The notes under the pieces were generated by a model, which worked only from the letters and a program-made list of their open reading frames with translations, ran no database searches and was not told the origin of the DNA. The position numbers and the translations under genes are program-made. A stretch of DNA of 64,000 nt from Prunella strophiata (lineage: Eukaryota; Chordata; Aves; Passeriformes; Prunellidae): positions 310,001 to 374,000 of the forward strand of contig JAZBQD010000028.1 of assembly GCA_036583965.1 (NCBI GenBank), written 5' to 3'. Of this stretch, positions 11,086 to 21,258 are shown piece after piece. How positions within the stretch are numbered: position 1 is the first letter of the stretch; each line of letters opens with the position of its first letter.

Positions 11086-11585
11086 AGGGTAGCACAGGTA
11101 AACCTGGGAGGGCACCCATGGAGGGTAGCACAGGTAAACCTGGGAGGGCACCCATGGAGGGTAGCACAGGTAAACCTGGGAGGGCACCCATGGAGGGTAG
11201 CACAGGTAAACCTGGGAGGGCACCCATGGAGGGTAGCACAGTAAACCTGGGAGGGCACCCATGGAGGGTAGCACAGGTAAACCTGGGAGGGCACCCATGG
11301 AGGGTAGCACAGGTAAACCTGGGAGGGCACCCATGGAGGGTAGCACAGGTAAACCTGGGAGGGCACCCATGGAGGGTAGCACAGTAAACCTGGGAGGGCA
11401 CCCATGGAGGGTAGCACAGGTAAACCTGGGAGGGCACCCATGGAGGGTAGCACAGGTAAACCTGGGAGGGCACCCATGGAGGGTAGCACAGGTAAACCTG
11501 GGAGGGCACCCATGGAGGGTAGCACAGTAAACCTGGGAGGGCACCCATGGAGGGTAGCACAGGTAAACCTGGGAGGGCACCCATG
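11086..11585 (+). repeat. 36-bp minisatellite, block 2 (about 14 copies)
   Basis: Same unit as block 1. Here the one-base-shorter variant recurs regularly, at about 11238, 11382 and 11525, giving a 143-bp higher-order repeat (three 36-bp units plus one 35-bp unit). The array occupies the position where capsid and nucleocapsid coding sequence should be. Confidence 0.98.
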
Positions 11586-12285
11586 AGTGATAATTGTCCG
11601 TTACCAGGATGTAAGCGGGTTGATAGGGGGGGAGAACCCCAAAAAAAAAACTAAATAAGGGAGATAATTTGTATAAGACGGATTATATATGGAAGGATTA
11701 GGATTTCTTTGAAGATTTTTGGTCATCAGAGGAAACTACTAATTTTGCAGAAAGCTCGGCAGCTATGAAAAAAAAAAGGATTATTAGGGGTGTATTCAGG
11801 GCTCCCATAATATCAAGGACCACCAGCCTGGAGCCCTTGATAACTTTTAAAGTGGGTCCGGATTGAGAGGAGGTGTGTTTTTTGGTAGACACAGGGGCCT
11901 CTTGATCCACCTTGAATTTTATACTTAAAGGAGGGGAGTTGTCAAAAAGATTATTGGTTATTCAATGAGTGAGTGGGAAGTATGAACGAGTGCATTTTAT
12001 TCAACCCCTATTAATAGATGTGGAAGACAGGTTTGAAATGCATGAATTCCTGTATTCCTGTTTGTTGTATTCCTGTATTCTAATTGTGAATGTAATTTAC
12101 TGGGAAGAGATGTAATGGCTAAAGTGGGAATGCAAATTAGTGTTGTAAAAATGACACAGAGTCCAACACTGTGATATCTTTGTGTAAAATGTCCGAAAAG
12201 GTTTATGCTGAAATAAATCCGGAAATGTGGGCAGCCCCAGGGAAATATGGAAAACTAGGCATAGAGCCTCTCCAAATTACTTTGG
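11586..12285 (+). pseudogene. Retroviral protease remnant (pro)
   Basis: The aspartic protease that matures Gag-Pol is recognised by FLVDTGAS, with the catalytic Asp codon at 11888-11890 followed by ACA GGG GCC. An in-frame TGA (11903-11905) comes directly after the motif. Others flank it, at about 11861-11866 and in the sequence reading VIQ-stop-VSGKYE. The C-terminal GRDVMAK-like block near 12100-12120 is in another frame. Ten-base A runs lie at 11641-11650 and 11768-11777. The sequence before 11820 is probably the gag/pro junction but is too damaged to assign. Confidence 0.75.
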
Positions 12286-12303
12286 AAAAAAAAAAAAAAA
12301 AAA

Positions 12304-12945
12304 CCGGGACAAGTGGTGTCTAAAAAGCAGTACCCTCTTTCCAAGGAGGGAAAGAAAGGGTTACAACCTGTCATTGAGTCCCTGCTAAAGGCAGGTCTCT
12401 TGGAGCCGTGTATGTCTCCCTGTAACACCTCTATCCTGCCGGTTAAGAAACCAGATGGAACCTTCATAATGATGCAGGACTTAAGAATAATAAATGAAAT
12501 TGTCAAACCAAGGCATCCCACATTTCCAGATCCCTATACCATCCTGAATCAAATCCCTTCTTCACATCAGTATTATTCAGTACTGGATGTGAAAGATGCT
12601 TTCTGGGGGTGTCCGATTACAGAAGATAGGAAAAAGTATTTTACCTTTGAGTGGGAACAGGAGGAAGGAGGAAAAATAGTAAAGCAACAATTGACATGGT
12701 CAGTACTTCCGCAGGGATACACTGAGTCGCCAGTTTTGTTTGGACAAGCTTTACAGAAAATATTAAGAGAGTTTACTCCACCCTCAGGAGTTAGGTTGTT
12801 GCAATATGTGAATAATTTGCTTTTATCTGGGGAACATGAAAAGGTGGTAAAGGAAGCTATTATAAAACTGCTTAATTTTCTTGCTGAAAAAGGACTTAGA
12901 GTGTCCGAAAAGAAAGCACAATTAGTAGAAAAAAAAAAAAATTAA
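12304..12945 (+). pseudogene. Reverse transcriptase fingers/palm remnant (pol)
   Basis: A 210-codon open stretch from 12313 has the gammaretroviral RT order: KKQYPLS, LEPCMSPCNTSILPVKKPDG, QDLRIIN, YYSVLDVKDAFWGCP (first catalytic Asp), LPQGYTESPVLFGQAL and LLQYVNNLLLSGE. The last motif should be YVDD; both catalytic aspartates are Asn (AAT AAT, 12811-12816), so polymerase activity is abolished. The ATG at 12313 is internal to the ancestral frame, not a true start. The upstream connection passes through an 18-A run (12286-12303). The frame ends in a 13-A run (12929-12941), after which most of the thumb/connection region is missing. Confidence 0.93.
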
Positions 12946-13876
12946 AAGATAAATTAATTAAGGCCCCAGTTTTAGCTCTTCCAGACTCAGAAAAAGAATT
13001 TGAACTCTTTGTAAATGTTAAACAAGGTCATGCTAAAAGAATTTTAGTGCAAGAACATGGAGGAACAAGGCAGCCTGTTGCTTATTTTTCAAAATTGTTA
13101 GAGCCGGTGGCCAGAGGCTGGCCTCATTGTCTGCAGAACTGTGCAGCCACAGCTCAGAGGGTAGCTGAGGCCCGAAAGCTGACAAGGGGAGGGTACTTGA
13201 TTGTGAAAGTTTCACATCAGATTAAAGCTTTGTTAACAGAAAGAGCCTCTAAGTGGATGACCAGCGCTCAGTTATTACAGTATGAATCTTGTTTAATGGA
13301 ACAGGACAATTTAGAATTTAAAAGTGGGGAAGGGTTCAATCCAGCCTCCTGTTTGAACAGCCCTGCAGAGAGGGGCCAGGAAGAAGCCCATGACTGTATT
13401 CAGGTGATCGATCTCCAAACACGGGCTAGGGATGATTTACAAGATATCCCCTGGCCTGAAGGAGAGAATGTGTATGTTGATGGGTCTTCAAGGGTAATAG
13501 AAGGGAAAAGATTTACAGGATACTCTGTCGTAAATAAGAAGCAATTAAAGGAAGGGGGGAGGTTACCACCCACCTAGTCAGCTCAGACAGCAGAACTGTA
13601 TGCGCTTATAAGAGCCTGTGTGAATTATATCGGGACAAGACAGTAAATGTTTTTACTGATTCTAGGTATACTTATGGGGTAATACATGCATTTGGGAAAT
13701 TATGGGGAAAAAAAAAAAAAAAAAAGTTTATTAACCTGCAGAGGAAAGACTTTAGAGGTTAATCTCTCGCCTTTTAGAAGTGGTCAACTTACCAAAAAAG
13801 TTGGCAATAATACACATCAAAGGGGCACCAAAGCAGGGTGCTCGGAGGAGGTAATAGGAAACCGACTAGCTGATTA
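12946..13876 (+). pseudogene. RT connection and RNase H remnant (pol)
   Basis: This continues pol after an internal deletion. The connection domain starts near 12960 (KAPVLALPD) and includes PVAYFSKLLEPVARGWP. RNase H, which removes the RNA strand during reverse transcription, shows its acidic residues: YVDGSS (about 13473-13490), AELYAL (Glu about 13592-13594), TDSRY (Asp about 13658-13660) and NRLAD (about 13860-13874). A TAG at 13575-13577 interrupts the domain. The TDSRY and NRLAD parts lie in different frames around an 18-A run at 13708-13725. A TAA follows NRLAD directly. Confidence 0.9.
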
Positions 13877-13897
13877 AGAAGCTCAGAAATTTCGGCA

Positions 13898-15257
13898 TTG
13901 TTGCCGAAAATCTCTAGGATGCTCCCTTTACTGCCAGTAACTGCACCACTGCCAGAGAAACTGTCTTTTCCCCCAGAGGAACTTGAGATAATTAAAAAAA
14001 GTGGGGCAGAGGAAAGAGGGGATAATTGGTTTACAAGGGATGGTAAGCAGTGGATACCAAGAGCTCTAGCCTTACAATTGTTAAAACAACTTCATGAAGG
14101 GAGTCATTGGGGCTCCCGTGGACTGGCAGAAGCCTTCCTCAGAATGTATGCTGCTGTGGGTCTTTTTATTCTGACTAAGCGAGCTATTAAGGGTTGTTTG
14201 ATTTGTGCTAAGACCAATAACAAAGTTACAAAGAAACTTGCCAGGGAAGGGAGGCCTTGGGCTGTACATCCCTTCCAGAGATGCCAGGTGGATTTTACTG
14301 AAATGCCTTGAATAGCAAGATTCAAATACCTTTTAGTAATAGTATGTCAGTTAACAGGGTGGCCAGGAAGCATTTCCAGCTGTTTCAGCAACTACAAGAT
14401 CAGTAATTAAAGTATTTTTGGAACAGATAATTCCAAAATATGGAATAATAGAAGCAATAGACTCAGATAAGGGAACTCATTTTACAGGAAAAATTCTTCA
14501 AGGAGTTATAACTGCTTTAAGGATACAATGGAACCTCCATACCCCCTGGCACCCCCAGAGTTCACACCAGGTTGAGAGGATGAATGGAGAAATAAAGAAA
14601 CACCTCCTAAAACTAGTGATAGAAACTAAGATGTCATAGGCATGGCTCTTGCCACTGGCTTTGGCAAGAATAAGGGCCAGACCCAGGAAAGATATTAAAT
14701 GATTTCCCTTTAAACTGATGTTTAGAATTCCTTATCCTTGTAATTCTCTGCCTAGTGGAGGGTAGAGATAAGTAATGTATACTTAAAACAGTATGTGGCC
14801 AGAGTAGTCTCTTGTGAAATCTTTTCGACAGGAAGCTCGGCTGGCACAGACCCAGCCTTTGGACTTTGCTGTTCACAACATCCAGCCAGGGGACTGGGTC
14901 CTAGTTAAGGAGTGGAAAGAAGCACCCCTGGTGGCGAAGTGGCGTGGACCTTTCCAAGTGTTACTGACCACAGAAACAGCCGTCAAGAGAGCTGAACACG
15001 GGTGGACCCATCACACTCGGGTCAAGGTCTCTAAAGCCCCGGAGGTTTGGACATCTCAGCTGGAGGAGAAGGATGGGAAGCTGCGACTGACACTCCGCAG
15101 GGGTGGACTGGAGCAGCAGCCAGTGTGTCGACCTCGGGGGAAGCCCTGTGTGCCTGCCCACAGAGTGCCTGCTGAAAGAGTCTGTGTGGGCATCCCTCCT
15201 CTCAGATCTCCAGTCACTAGGAGCCAATCCTCGCTGTCATTGTTCTCTTTATGTTAA
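13898..15257 (+). pseudogene. Integrase remnant (pol)
   Basis: Integrase inserts viral DNA into the host. The N-terminal HHCC zinc module is visible (LHEGSHWGSRG, then CLICAK, about 14090-14215). The catalytic core has Asp in QVDFTEMP (14291-14293), Asp in DSDKGTHF (14466-14468) and Glu in VERMN (14574-14576); the last two are 35 residues apart, a DD35E core. The C-terminal DNA-binding domain is seen from about 14823 (GDWVLVKEWK, KWRGPFQVLL, HHTRVKVS). Breaks: a TGA after QVDFTEMP near 14309, a frame change by 14418, a TAG at 14637-14639, and several stops between 14700 and 14813. No repaired product is implied. Confidence 0.92.
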
Positions 15258-15419
15258 GCTGTTTCTGTGCCTTCTCTTGCCACAGGTAGTGTAGAAGACA
15301 ACATAAAAGTGAAAATTAAGTTAAGAAATTAGATTGCACTGTTAAAATGTTTATTTTAATAATCCTACCCTTATGTTGTCAGTTAAGTTAAGGCCAAAAG
15401 TGAGAAAATAGTTTTTTTA
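15258..15419 (+). other. pol/env junction; envelope surface subunit missing
   Basis: Only about 160 bases separate the integrase C-terminus from the first transmembrane-subunit motif. The receptor-binding surface subunit, normally over 1 kb, is therefore essentially deleted. No signal peptide or furin-type site is seen. Confidence 0.7.
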
Positions 15420-15864
15420 TGCAATATTACAACATCAAATAGTATTAGACTATTTATTAACAGAAGAAGGGGGAATGTGTGGCAAATTAAATGACTCAAA
15501 CTGCTGTTTACAAATAGATGACAATGGAAAGGTAGTAAAACAAATAACAAAAGGAATAAAAAATTAGTTCATGTACCAGTCCAAACATAGAAAGGATAAA
15601 AAGGAGAATGAGACATGTTTTTGTAGTTATCTGGTGGAACATGGGTTAAACAACTACTTTTTTTTTCTCTTATGTGCTGTAGCAACTCTAATCTTTCTAC
15701 CATGTGTGATTCCTTGCTTAATCCAACTTATTCAACATGTGATCAAAGGAATGCAGGTAGTAGCCATCCCCACAGATCCTGAAATGGCTACAAAAGGACA
15801 GAAACTGATGTCACTGCAAATAATTGCAAAACCAAAAAAAAAAGACCCAAGAACAGAAAATTAA
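15420..15864 (+). pseudogene. env transmembrane (TM) subunit remnant
   Basis: In one frame the sequence shows VLDYLLTEEGG followed by Cys (15478-15480), seven residues, then Cys-Cys (15502-15507). This is the gamma-type TM disulfide region, although the usual spacing is six residues. The frame is stopped by TAG (15565-15567), resumes in the same phase, and then encodes a hydrophobic membrane anchor (FFFLLCAVATLIFLPCVIPC, about 15660-15720) and a basic cytoplasmic tail that passes through a 10-A run at 15834-15843. The fusion peptide and surface subunit are absent, so it cannot act as an envelope protein. Confidence 0.85.
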
Positions 15865-15904
15865 GTCAAGGATAAATAAAGTTTGTAAAGACAATTATCA
15901 AAAT

Positions 15905-15917
15905 AAAAGAGGAGGGA
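15905..15917 (+). other. Polypurine tract of the provirus
   Basis: AAAAGAGGAGGGA ends one base before the 3' LTR. This is the expected primer site for plus-strand DNA synthesis. Confidence 0.85.
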
Positions 15918-15918
15918 T

Positions 15919-16417
15919 TGAGAGGAATAGTGGAGGTGCCTTTACAAATAAGCTATGGGTCTGCTAGTAGATAAAGTCAGCACTGGGAGATAAACGAAAA
16001 CAATGGGAAGGATTCCACTGATTGATGAATGGGAAGAGATATTTGCTTTTACAAATAAACTCTAGGTTTGCTGATACATGAAATTAAACATTGTAAGATA
16101 AAGGAAACAATAGGAAAGAGAATCCCTAAGTTCTGTAAGAATTAAAAATTAAAGAGAGGGTTATACATTAGAGGGAAATCTCCGGTATCAGGCGCATCGG
16201 GAAGTCTGTACCTCTCAAGTACCTCAGCCAATGGGGAAAGAGAGAGGGAAATGCGGCCGGGAAATTGGGATAAAAAGGAGGCTGCATCCTCCAAAAATTC
16301 GAGAGACCCCAGGGGAATGCCCCATGGACTCTCCCTTTATTCAAATAAAGTAAAAGGACTCCTCTGTCTCCTTTTTGGGCATAAACCTCTGATCTTTGTG
16401 GATTTATTTTCCTAACA
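15919..16417 (+). repeat. 3' LTR of the gammaretrovirus-like provirus
   Basis: A 499-bp LTR from TGAGAGG to CCTAACA, nearly identical to 8125-8624. AATAAA is at 16344-16349. The CATT target duplication follows at 16418-16421. Confidence 0.97.
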
Positions 16418-16421
16418 CATT

Positions 16422-17822
16422 CAAGTTAACAGCTGAATGTAAGTACTTCATCCTGATTACCCTGGTTGAAGGATGTGTGGCTAATGCATGCACATCAGTG
16501 CCAAGCCTAGACTGGCATAAAGACTCCCTGCTTCACAATAAATTTCATTTCTAAAAATATGGGTGAATATCTTACAGCTAAGACAGCACAAGGATGGTGT
16601 TATGAGCTGCTAGGTGTGTGCACAGGAGTAATGCAAATTGATTTATGTACAGTGCAGAAATTACTTGGCCCTTTTAAATTGTTCTGGAAGACTATTACCC
16701 CCATCAGCAAGGTTTCTGCACTTGACCAGCCTCCTCCAAATAATCAATTGCCTTAATAATCATATTCCTCCTTGTTAAAAACATTGGCAGAATGAAAGCA
16801 AATATGGTTTTGGTTTTCCTCAGTAACTGGATCTTACTAGAAAGCCCCCATGAAAACCATTCTGAAGTCACTTAGCAGCTACTGCAAACAACATCTCTGA
16901 GGAATGTTGACTCAGAAGTGATGTGAAATCACTCTGCTACTGAAATGGAAGGTCCTGCCCTTCTTTGAACAAAATAAGGAATTTATTTCAGCAGGAAGAG
17001 CAAGCTGATCTGACTGCACACAGCCTCTGAATGCCTATTCAACCTTAAAGATGTGCTAGGAATGTGTCTTTAGGTGGTATCAAGGGCCCAGGTCACCTTA
17101 GTGAGCTTGACATGCCTTAGGAAGAAAATTATATGCACTATCTTTGATACACTAACCACCTTTTTAGAATATTTTTATAATATATTGGGTGAATAAACAA
17201 AGAGAAGCCTTTATTTCAAAACTATTTTAAAGCCAACATTATGCAAAAGTAATTTAATTTTTCAGGACTATCTCTTATAAGATGAATTTTTAAAGAACTT
17301 CAACCTTATTCTCTTTCTTAGGTAGTTAGGTATGGATGCATATGGGTTCACAGATCTTGGAAGATAAATGCAAGAAATCTTTTCAGACTGGTAAAACACT
17401 TGAGGCTGGATGCTGTGAAATCCTGTTTTCTATTTGGAGTCCTAACTGTCTGTTCAACTGCAGGTTAGTCACCATTGCCTATGCAAGGCCATATGAAATT
17501 TGGCATGGAAAAAGTCTCCTTTCATGAGGGGAAACAATGTGACTTTTGAGTTTTGGACTTTTGTCTTTGCTCCACATTCCTCTCCCAAAGAAGAACAGCC
17601 AGTCTTCCCTGTTGTGAGCTCTCTGACACTTTGCCAGGGTATTCAGTTGGTTGCTTCAGAGAAGTACTTTTTTCTTCTAATAACTATTTTCTGTCTGAAA
17701 TCAATTGCATTTTAGGGAGCAACCTCACTTGTGGTTTAATTGTCAATAATTGAGCAGACCTCTGACAGTCTCAAAACATTTTTCAAGTTTTCAGGTCCAT
17801 GATTCTGTCGGGTTTTTTTTTG

Positions 17823-17876
<54 letters not shown>

Positions 17877-20800
17877 AGGCTAAACTCTTTTTCTTCCCAC
17901 ACAGTACATTGGTCACCAGAGAACCTGGTACAGGAATAATTGCTTTCAATTTTTTGCTATCTTGCATCTTTCAGCACATTGGGTTATATTTAATTTCCAT
18001 TTGTAATCCCACTATGCAGGGACAGCAACAGTTTCATGAAAACCGTTCCTGAAAGTTACAGAAATGTGACAAAATATTACAATACCATAAATTAACTAAA
18101 GGAAACCTGGTCTAGATTACAGGATTTTGTCTTACTTCACCTCATGCTATTTAATGAAAATACTTTATGGATATTTAGTATTGGGGTGCCACAAGTCTGT
18201 CCACCCTGCTTTGAATAAGGAAGATGTAACTTTACAAAAATCAATATTTGTGACATTAAAACAACTGCAGTGAAAGGAACCCCACTGAAAGTGAATGCCC
18301 AGGAAGAAGTGTAGTGTGAGCTTTGTGTCCACAGAACTGGGACCAGGCAGAGCCCTGGAGGGAGGGACAGAACCTGGGAAAGGTGTTGAAGATAACAGGT
18401 TTTTGCTTGGGACAGAAACCCCATAATTGTGTTTAAAAATGTTTTAAGCCAAAAATCAAAGTATCTTCAACTGCAGAAATCATGGACATGAAAACACAGC
18501 TGGCATGAAGAGGTTTTGTAGCACAGCTCTAGAAGTCACTTGACAAAACTCACTAATGAGAATTTCCAATTAAAATAACTGATTGGGAATTAATTCAGCT
18601 CATTGATTTACATTTTTAGCTTGGTCAGTATACAAATAACACTCCAGAGTAGTCTGCTCAGAAAGCAGATGCCAGCTTGGGTCAAGTTTGTTTCTACAGT
18701 AGCCTCTGAATAGCGAGGAGGCTTTTTTGCTGAAAATATCTGTGTGGGGATCTGGCTGCTCTTGTATTAATGCCCATCATCAGAGAGCAGGGAAGTAGCT
18801 TTTAGATATAATGAAGACTTCAATGCTGTTAGCCCAAGGAAATATTGATTAAAGGAAAGCACCTTGGCTTGTGGAGCCTTATTTGCTCTGCCACACATCA
18901 GTCACATGGTGTTGGTCTCAAGAAACAGAAATAATTTTGAATTGTTTTACATCAGCCTGTTCTCTGTCCCAGCCCTGCACAGTGGAGGTTATCTGAAGGG
19001 CATCTACACTGAAATTTGCTGCAATAAAAATTTTAATACTGAAGCTGCATTAGACTACTCCTATCTCTGTTCATGATAGTTACATAAGCAAGTGCACAAT
19101 ATTTCAAATTAAAAAAGCCATTAACTTTTAAGAACTAAGTGCCAATGCCATAAATTGAAAATCTGAGTATTTATTTGTTCAGGATAACACTGAAGAACAA
19201 GAAAAAAAATAATGTATTTTAGCAACATCTCTATTATAACCGAAGACTCAGAATATTCCTCTTTTCTCTCAAAAACCTCCCATTATTTTACTTCCTGAAA
19301 TCATCCAATCTTTACAAATATAGCGTTATTTCAAAGAAGATGGAGCAAACCTGCTAGCTGCCCCTTTGTGGGGAGGTCACAGAGCAACAGACACAGGGAA
19401 AAAAGAACACTTTAAATATCTTCCATTTCTAGTCTCCAGATTTCCTCTTTAACTACTAGAAATACTCTTGGAAAGTTTTGCTTAGTTGATTTTATTTTTT
19501 TCCCTAGAAACAGGTGATTTTACTGGCTCAAACTGGCAAACAGCATCGCCTACATGAATTTCTCCACCTTTAAAAATAAATAGGTATAAAAAAATCTTTA
19601 AGAGAAATGTATAAATTTCCGGAAGTATTATGTTGTAGCTCATTTTGAAATTACAATTAATGAATTAATAATAATTAATTAAGCACTGAAGCTCTATCTA
19701 CCCAATTGTTTACTTAAAGACCTTCTACCCTGTGTAGGAGACATCCCCTTGCATTTTGTGCTCCTTGACCTGGGGATGTGCCAGGGAGGTGAAGAGTCAT
19801 GTGTTTGACAGGTACAAATAACATGAACAAAGCATCAAAACCCCCCACCAAACCCCGACCAAACCTGTTTGAGGTTGCTCCTTTTCCTTTTATTGGCTGC
19901 CTGGTGTCTAAACCCACCTGATGAAACCAGTAACAACCATAATAACCACATGAACTGTGAAATAATACTGGGCAGTAGAAATACACCATTACCACCTTTG
20001 CAAAACTTTTTCAATCAATAAAATACCTGAATAAAAAAAATATAGAAATGAAAAAAAAAAAAAATTCATCAATTACACCCATTTTAGTACAAATCTCAGG
20101 CTAATTTGGGGATACTTAATTTATCTGAGATAACTCCATAAAATGGAAACAGAACATTTCTCCAGTGTAAAGAGACCATAATAGTTTTATAGAATACATC
20201 ATTTGAACAGTAAGATCAGTTAGAAAATGTGGAAATAGTTCATAGATATTGTGTTTTTTTCCAGCAAAAATGTTCTTCAAATACTTGGGTACTAGTACAT
20301 CCCAAAAAACTGAAACGTGGCTCTACTCCAAGTAAGGGCTGTGGAAATGGAATCCTGCTATTGCAAAAATTTCATTACTAGTTCCTCTAGACCAGAACTT
20401 TTAATTTCTCAAAGAAAACCCTTTTTTCTTCTAAATCTCAACCTGCAAATTTACCTTTAAGTACAACAGCCAAACTGATTTTTTCTTTCTCAACCATTAT
20501 GTTTAAAAATTACAGTTATGAAGGTCAAGTTAGTCTTGAATGACACCTGCATATCGTGGTCACATCCAATTCATTTGTCTGTTATCCAGCCCCCGTCTTA
20601 ATTCCGTCTTAATTCCTAATAATTAGTGGCATATCTATCTTCCCTGTACATTGTCAGCTGGGGTTTTCTCCATTCCAGAAAGGGTATAGATTCTTACAGC
20701 CTTTTTAGAAAATCAAATTGATTCCCACCAAAATGTCTCAATATCAAGACAGGAATCAGCTTTAAAGATGCTTTTCACTCCCACTGAGGGTGCCTTTGCT

Positions 20801-21258
20801 CCTGCATGCCACAAAAGCCAATCCTGAACCTCAAACAAGATAATCTGAACTACTCCAGCTGACATGGCAGAAGTAGCTTGCCATGGTGGCTTCAAAAATG
20901 CTCTTTTGAGGAATAGTAGGACAATGGCAAATCAGCATAATTTTTTTTACCTTCCAGGATATTCTCATAAAATAACTTATTAGACTCATAAGATAACTTA
21001 TTAGAGTAGAAATTTGTCTTACTTCTTTTTGTCGGATCTGCTCTTTGTTCTGCCTAGAGAAGAAGCATGGCAAATGGAAGCAAACATGGGATTATCATCC
21101 ACTTTGTTAGCAGGCTTGGAATGAGGCAGAAGAAACAGCAGCAGTTTTCCACACCAGCGCAACAAGCACCCTACTTTCCTTACTGCAAAGTAGAGGCAAA
21201 ACACCAAAGGAAAGAGATTCAAATAAAGAATTAAAATAGAAAAGCTATTCAACCTTAC
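16422..21258. other. CLSTN2 intron downstream of exon C, no further exon found
   Basis: AT-rich intron. A 52-base T run is at 17824-17875 and an A run of about 15 bases near 20050. No continuation of the calsyntenin frame was recognised, and short open frames lack family resemblance. Confidence 0.55.
17824..17875. repeat. Homopolymer T52
   Basis: An uninterrupted run of 52 T. Read on the minus strand it could be a poly(A) tail, but the adjacent sequence has no recognisable gene and no AATAAA close by. Confidence 0.95.

Larger units (their letters stand above)
8125..16417 (+). mobile_element. Gammaretrovirus-like (class I) endogenous provirus with expanded internal minisatellite
   Basis: This is a complete insertion bounded by LTRs at 8125-8624 and 15919-16417 and flanked by a 4-bp target duplication, CATT, at 8121-8124 and 16418-16421. 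Four bases is the gammaretroviral length. A tRNA-Pro-like primer site follows the 5' LTR and a polypurine tract (15905-15917) precedes the 3' LTR. Remnants of matrix, protease, reverse transcriptase, RNase H, integrase and the envelope transmembrane subunit appear in the normal order. Every coding part is broken. Capsid, nucleocapsid and envelope surface subunit are not recognisable. Two blocks of a 36-bp tandem repeat fill much of 8867-11585. The provirus is antisense to CLSTN2 and sits in the intron downstream of exon 21259-21408. Confidence 0.95.

Noticed and set aside
8867..11585. CRISPR-like array of 36-bp repeats
   Set aside because: The units are contiguous with no unique spacers and lie inside a provirus in a vertebrate genome.
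15420..15864. A preserved, co-opted envelope gene
   Set aside because: There is no surface subunit, signal peptide or fusion peptide, and an internal stop breaks the TM frame.
17760..18060. Processed pseudogene with T52 as its reverse-strand poly(A) tail
   Set aside because: No coding similarity, no AATAAA near the tail and no target duplication was seen.
1..21258. Next downstream CLSTN2 exon (start of the LNS/LamG region)
   Set aside because: Searched by eye for the expected conserved motifs on the minus strand and found none. The exon is probably left of the window, but a short exon could be missed without a profile search.
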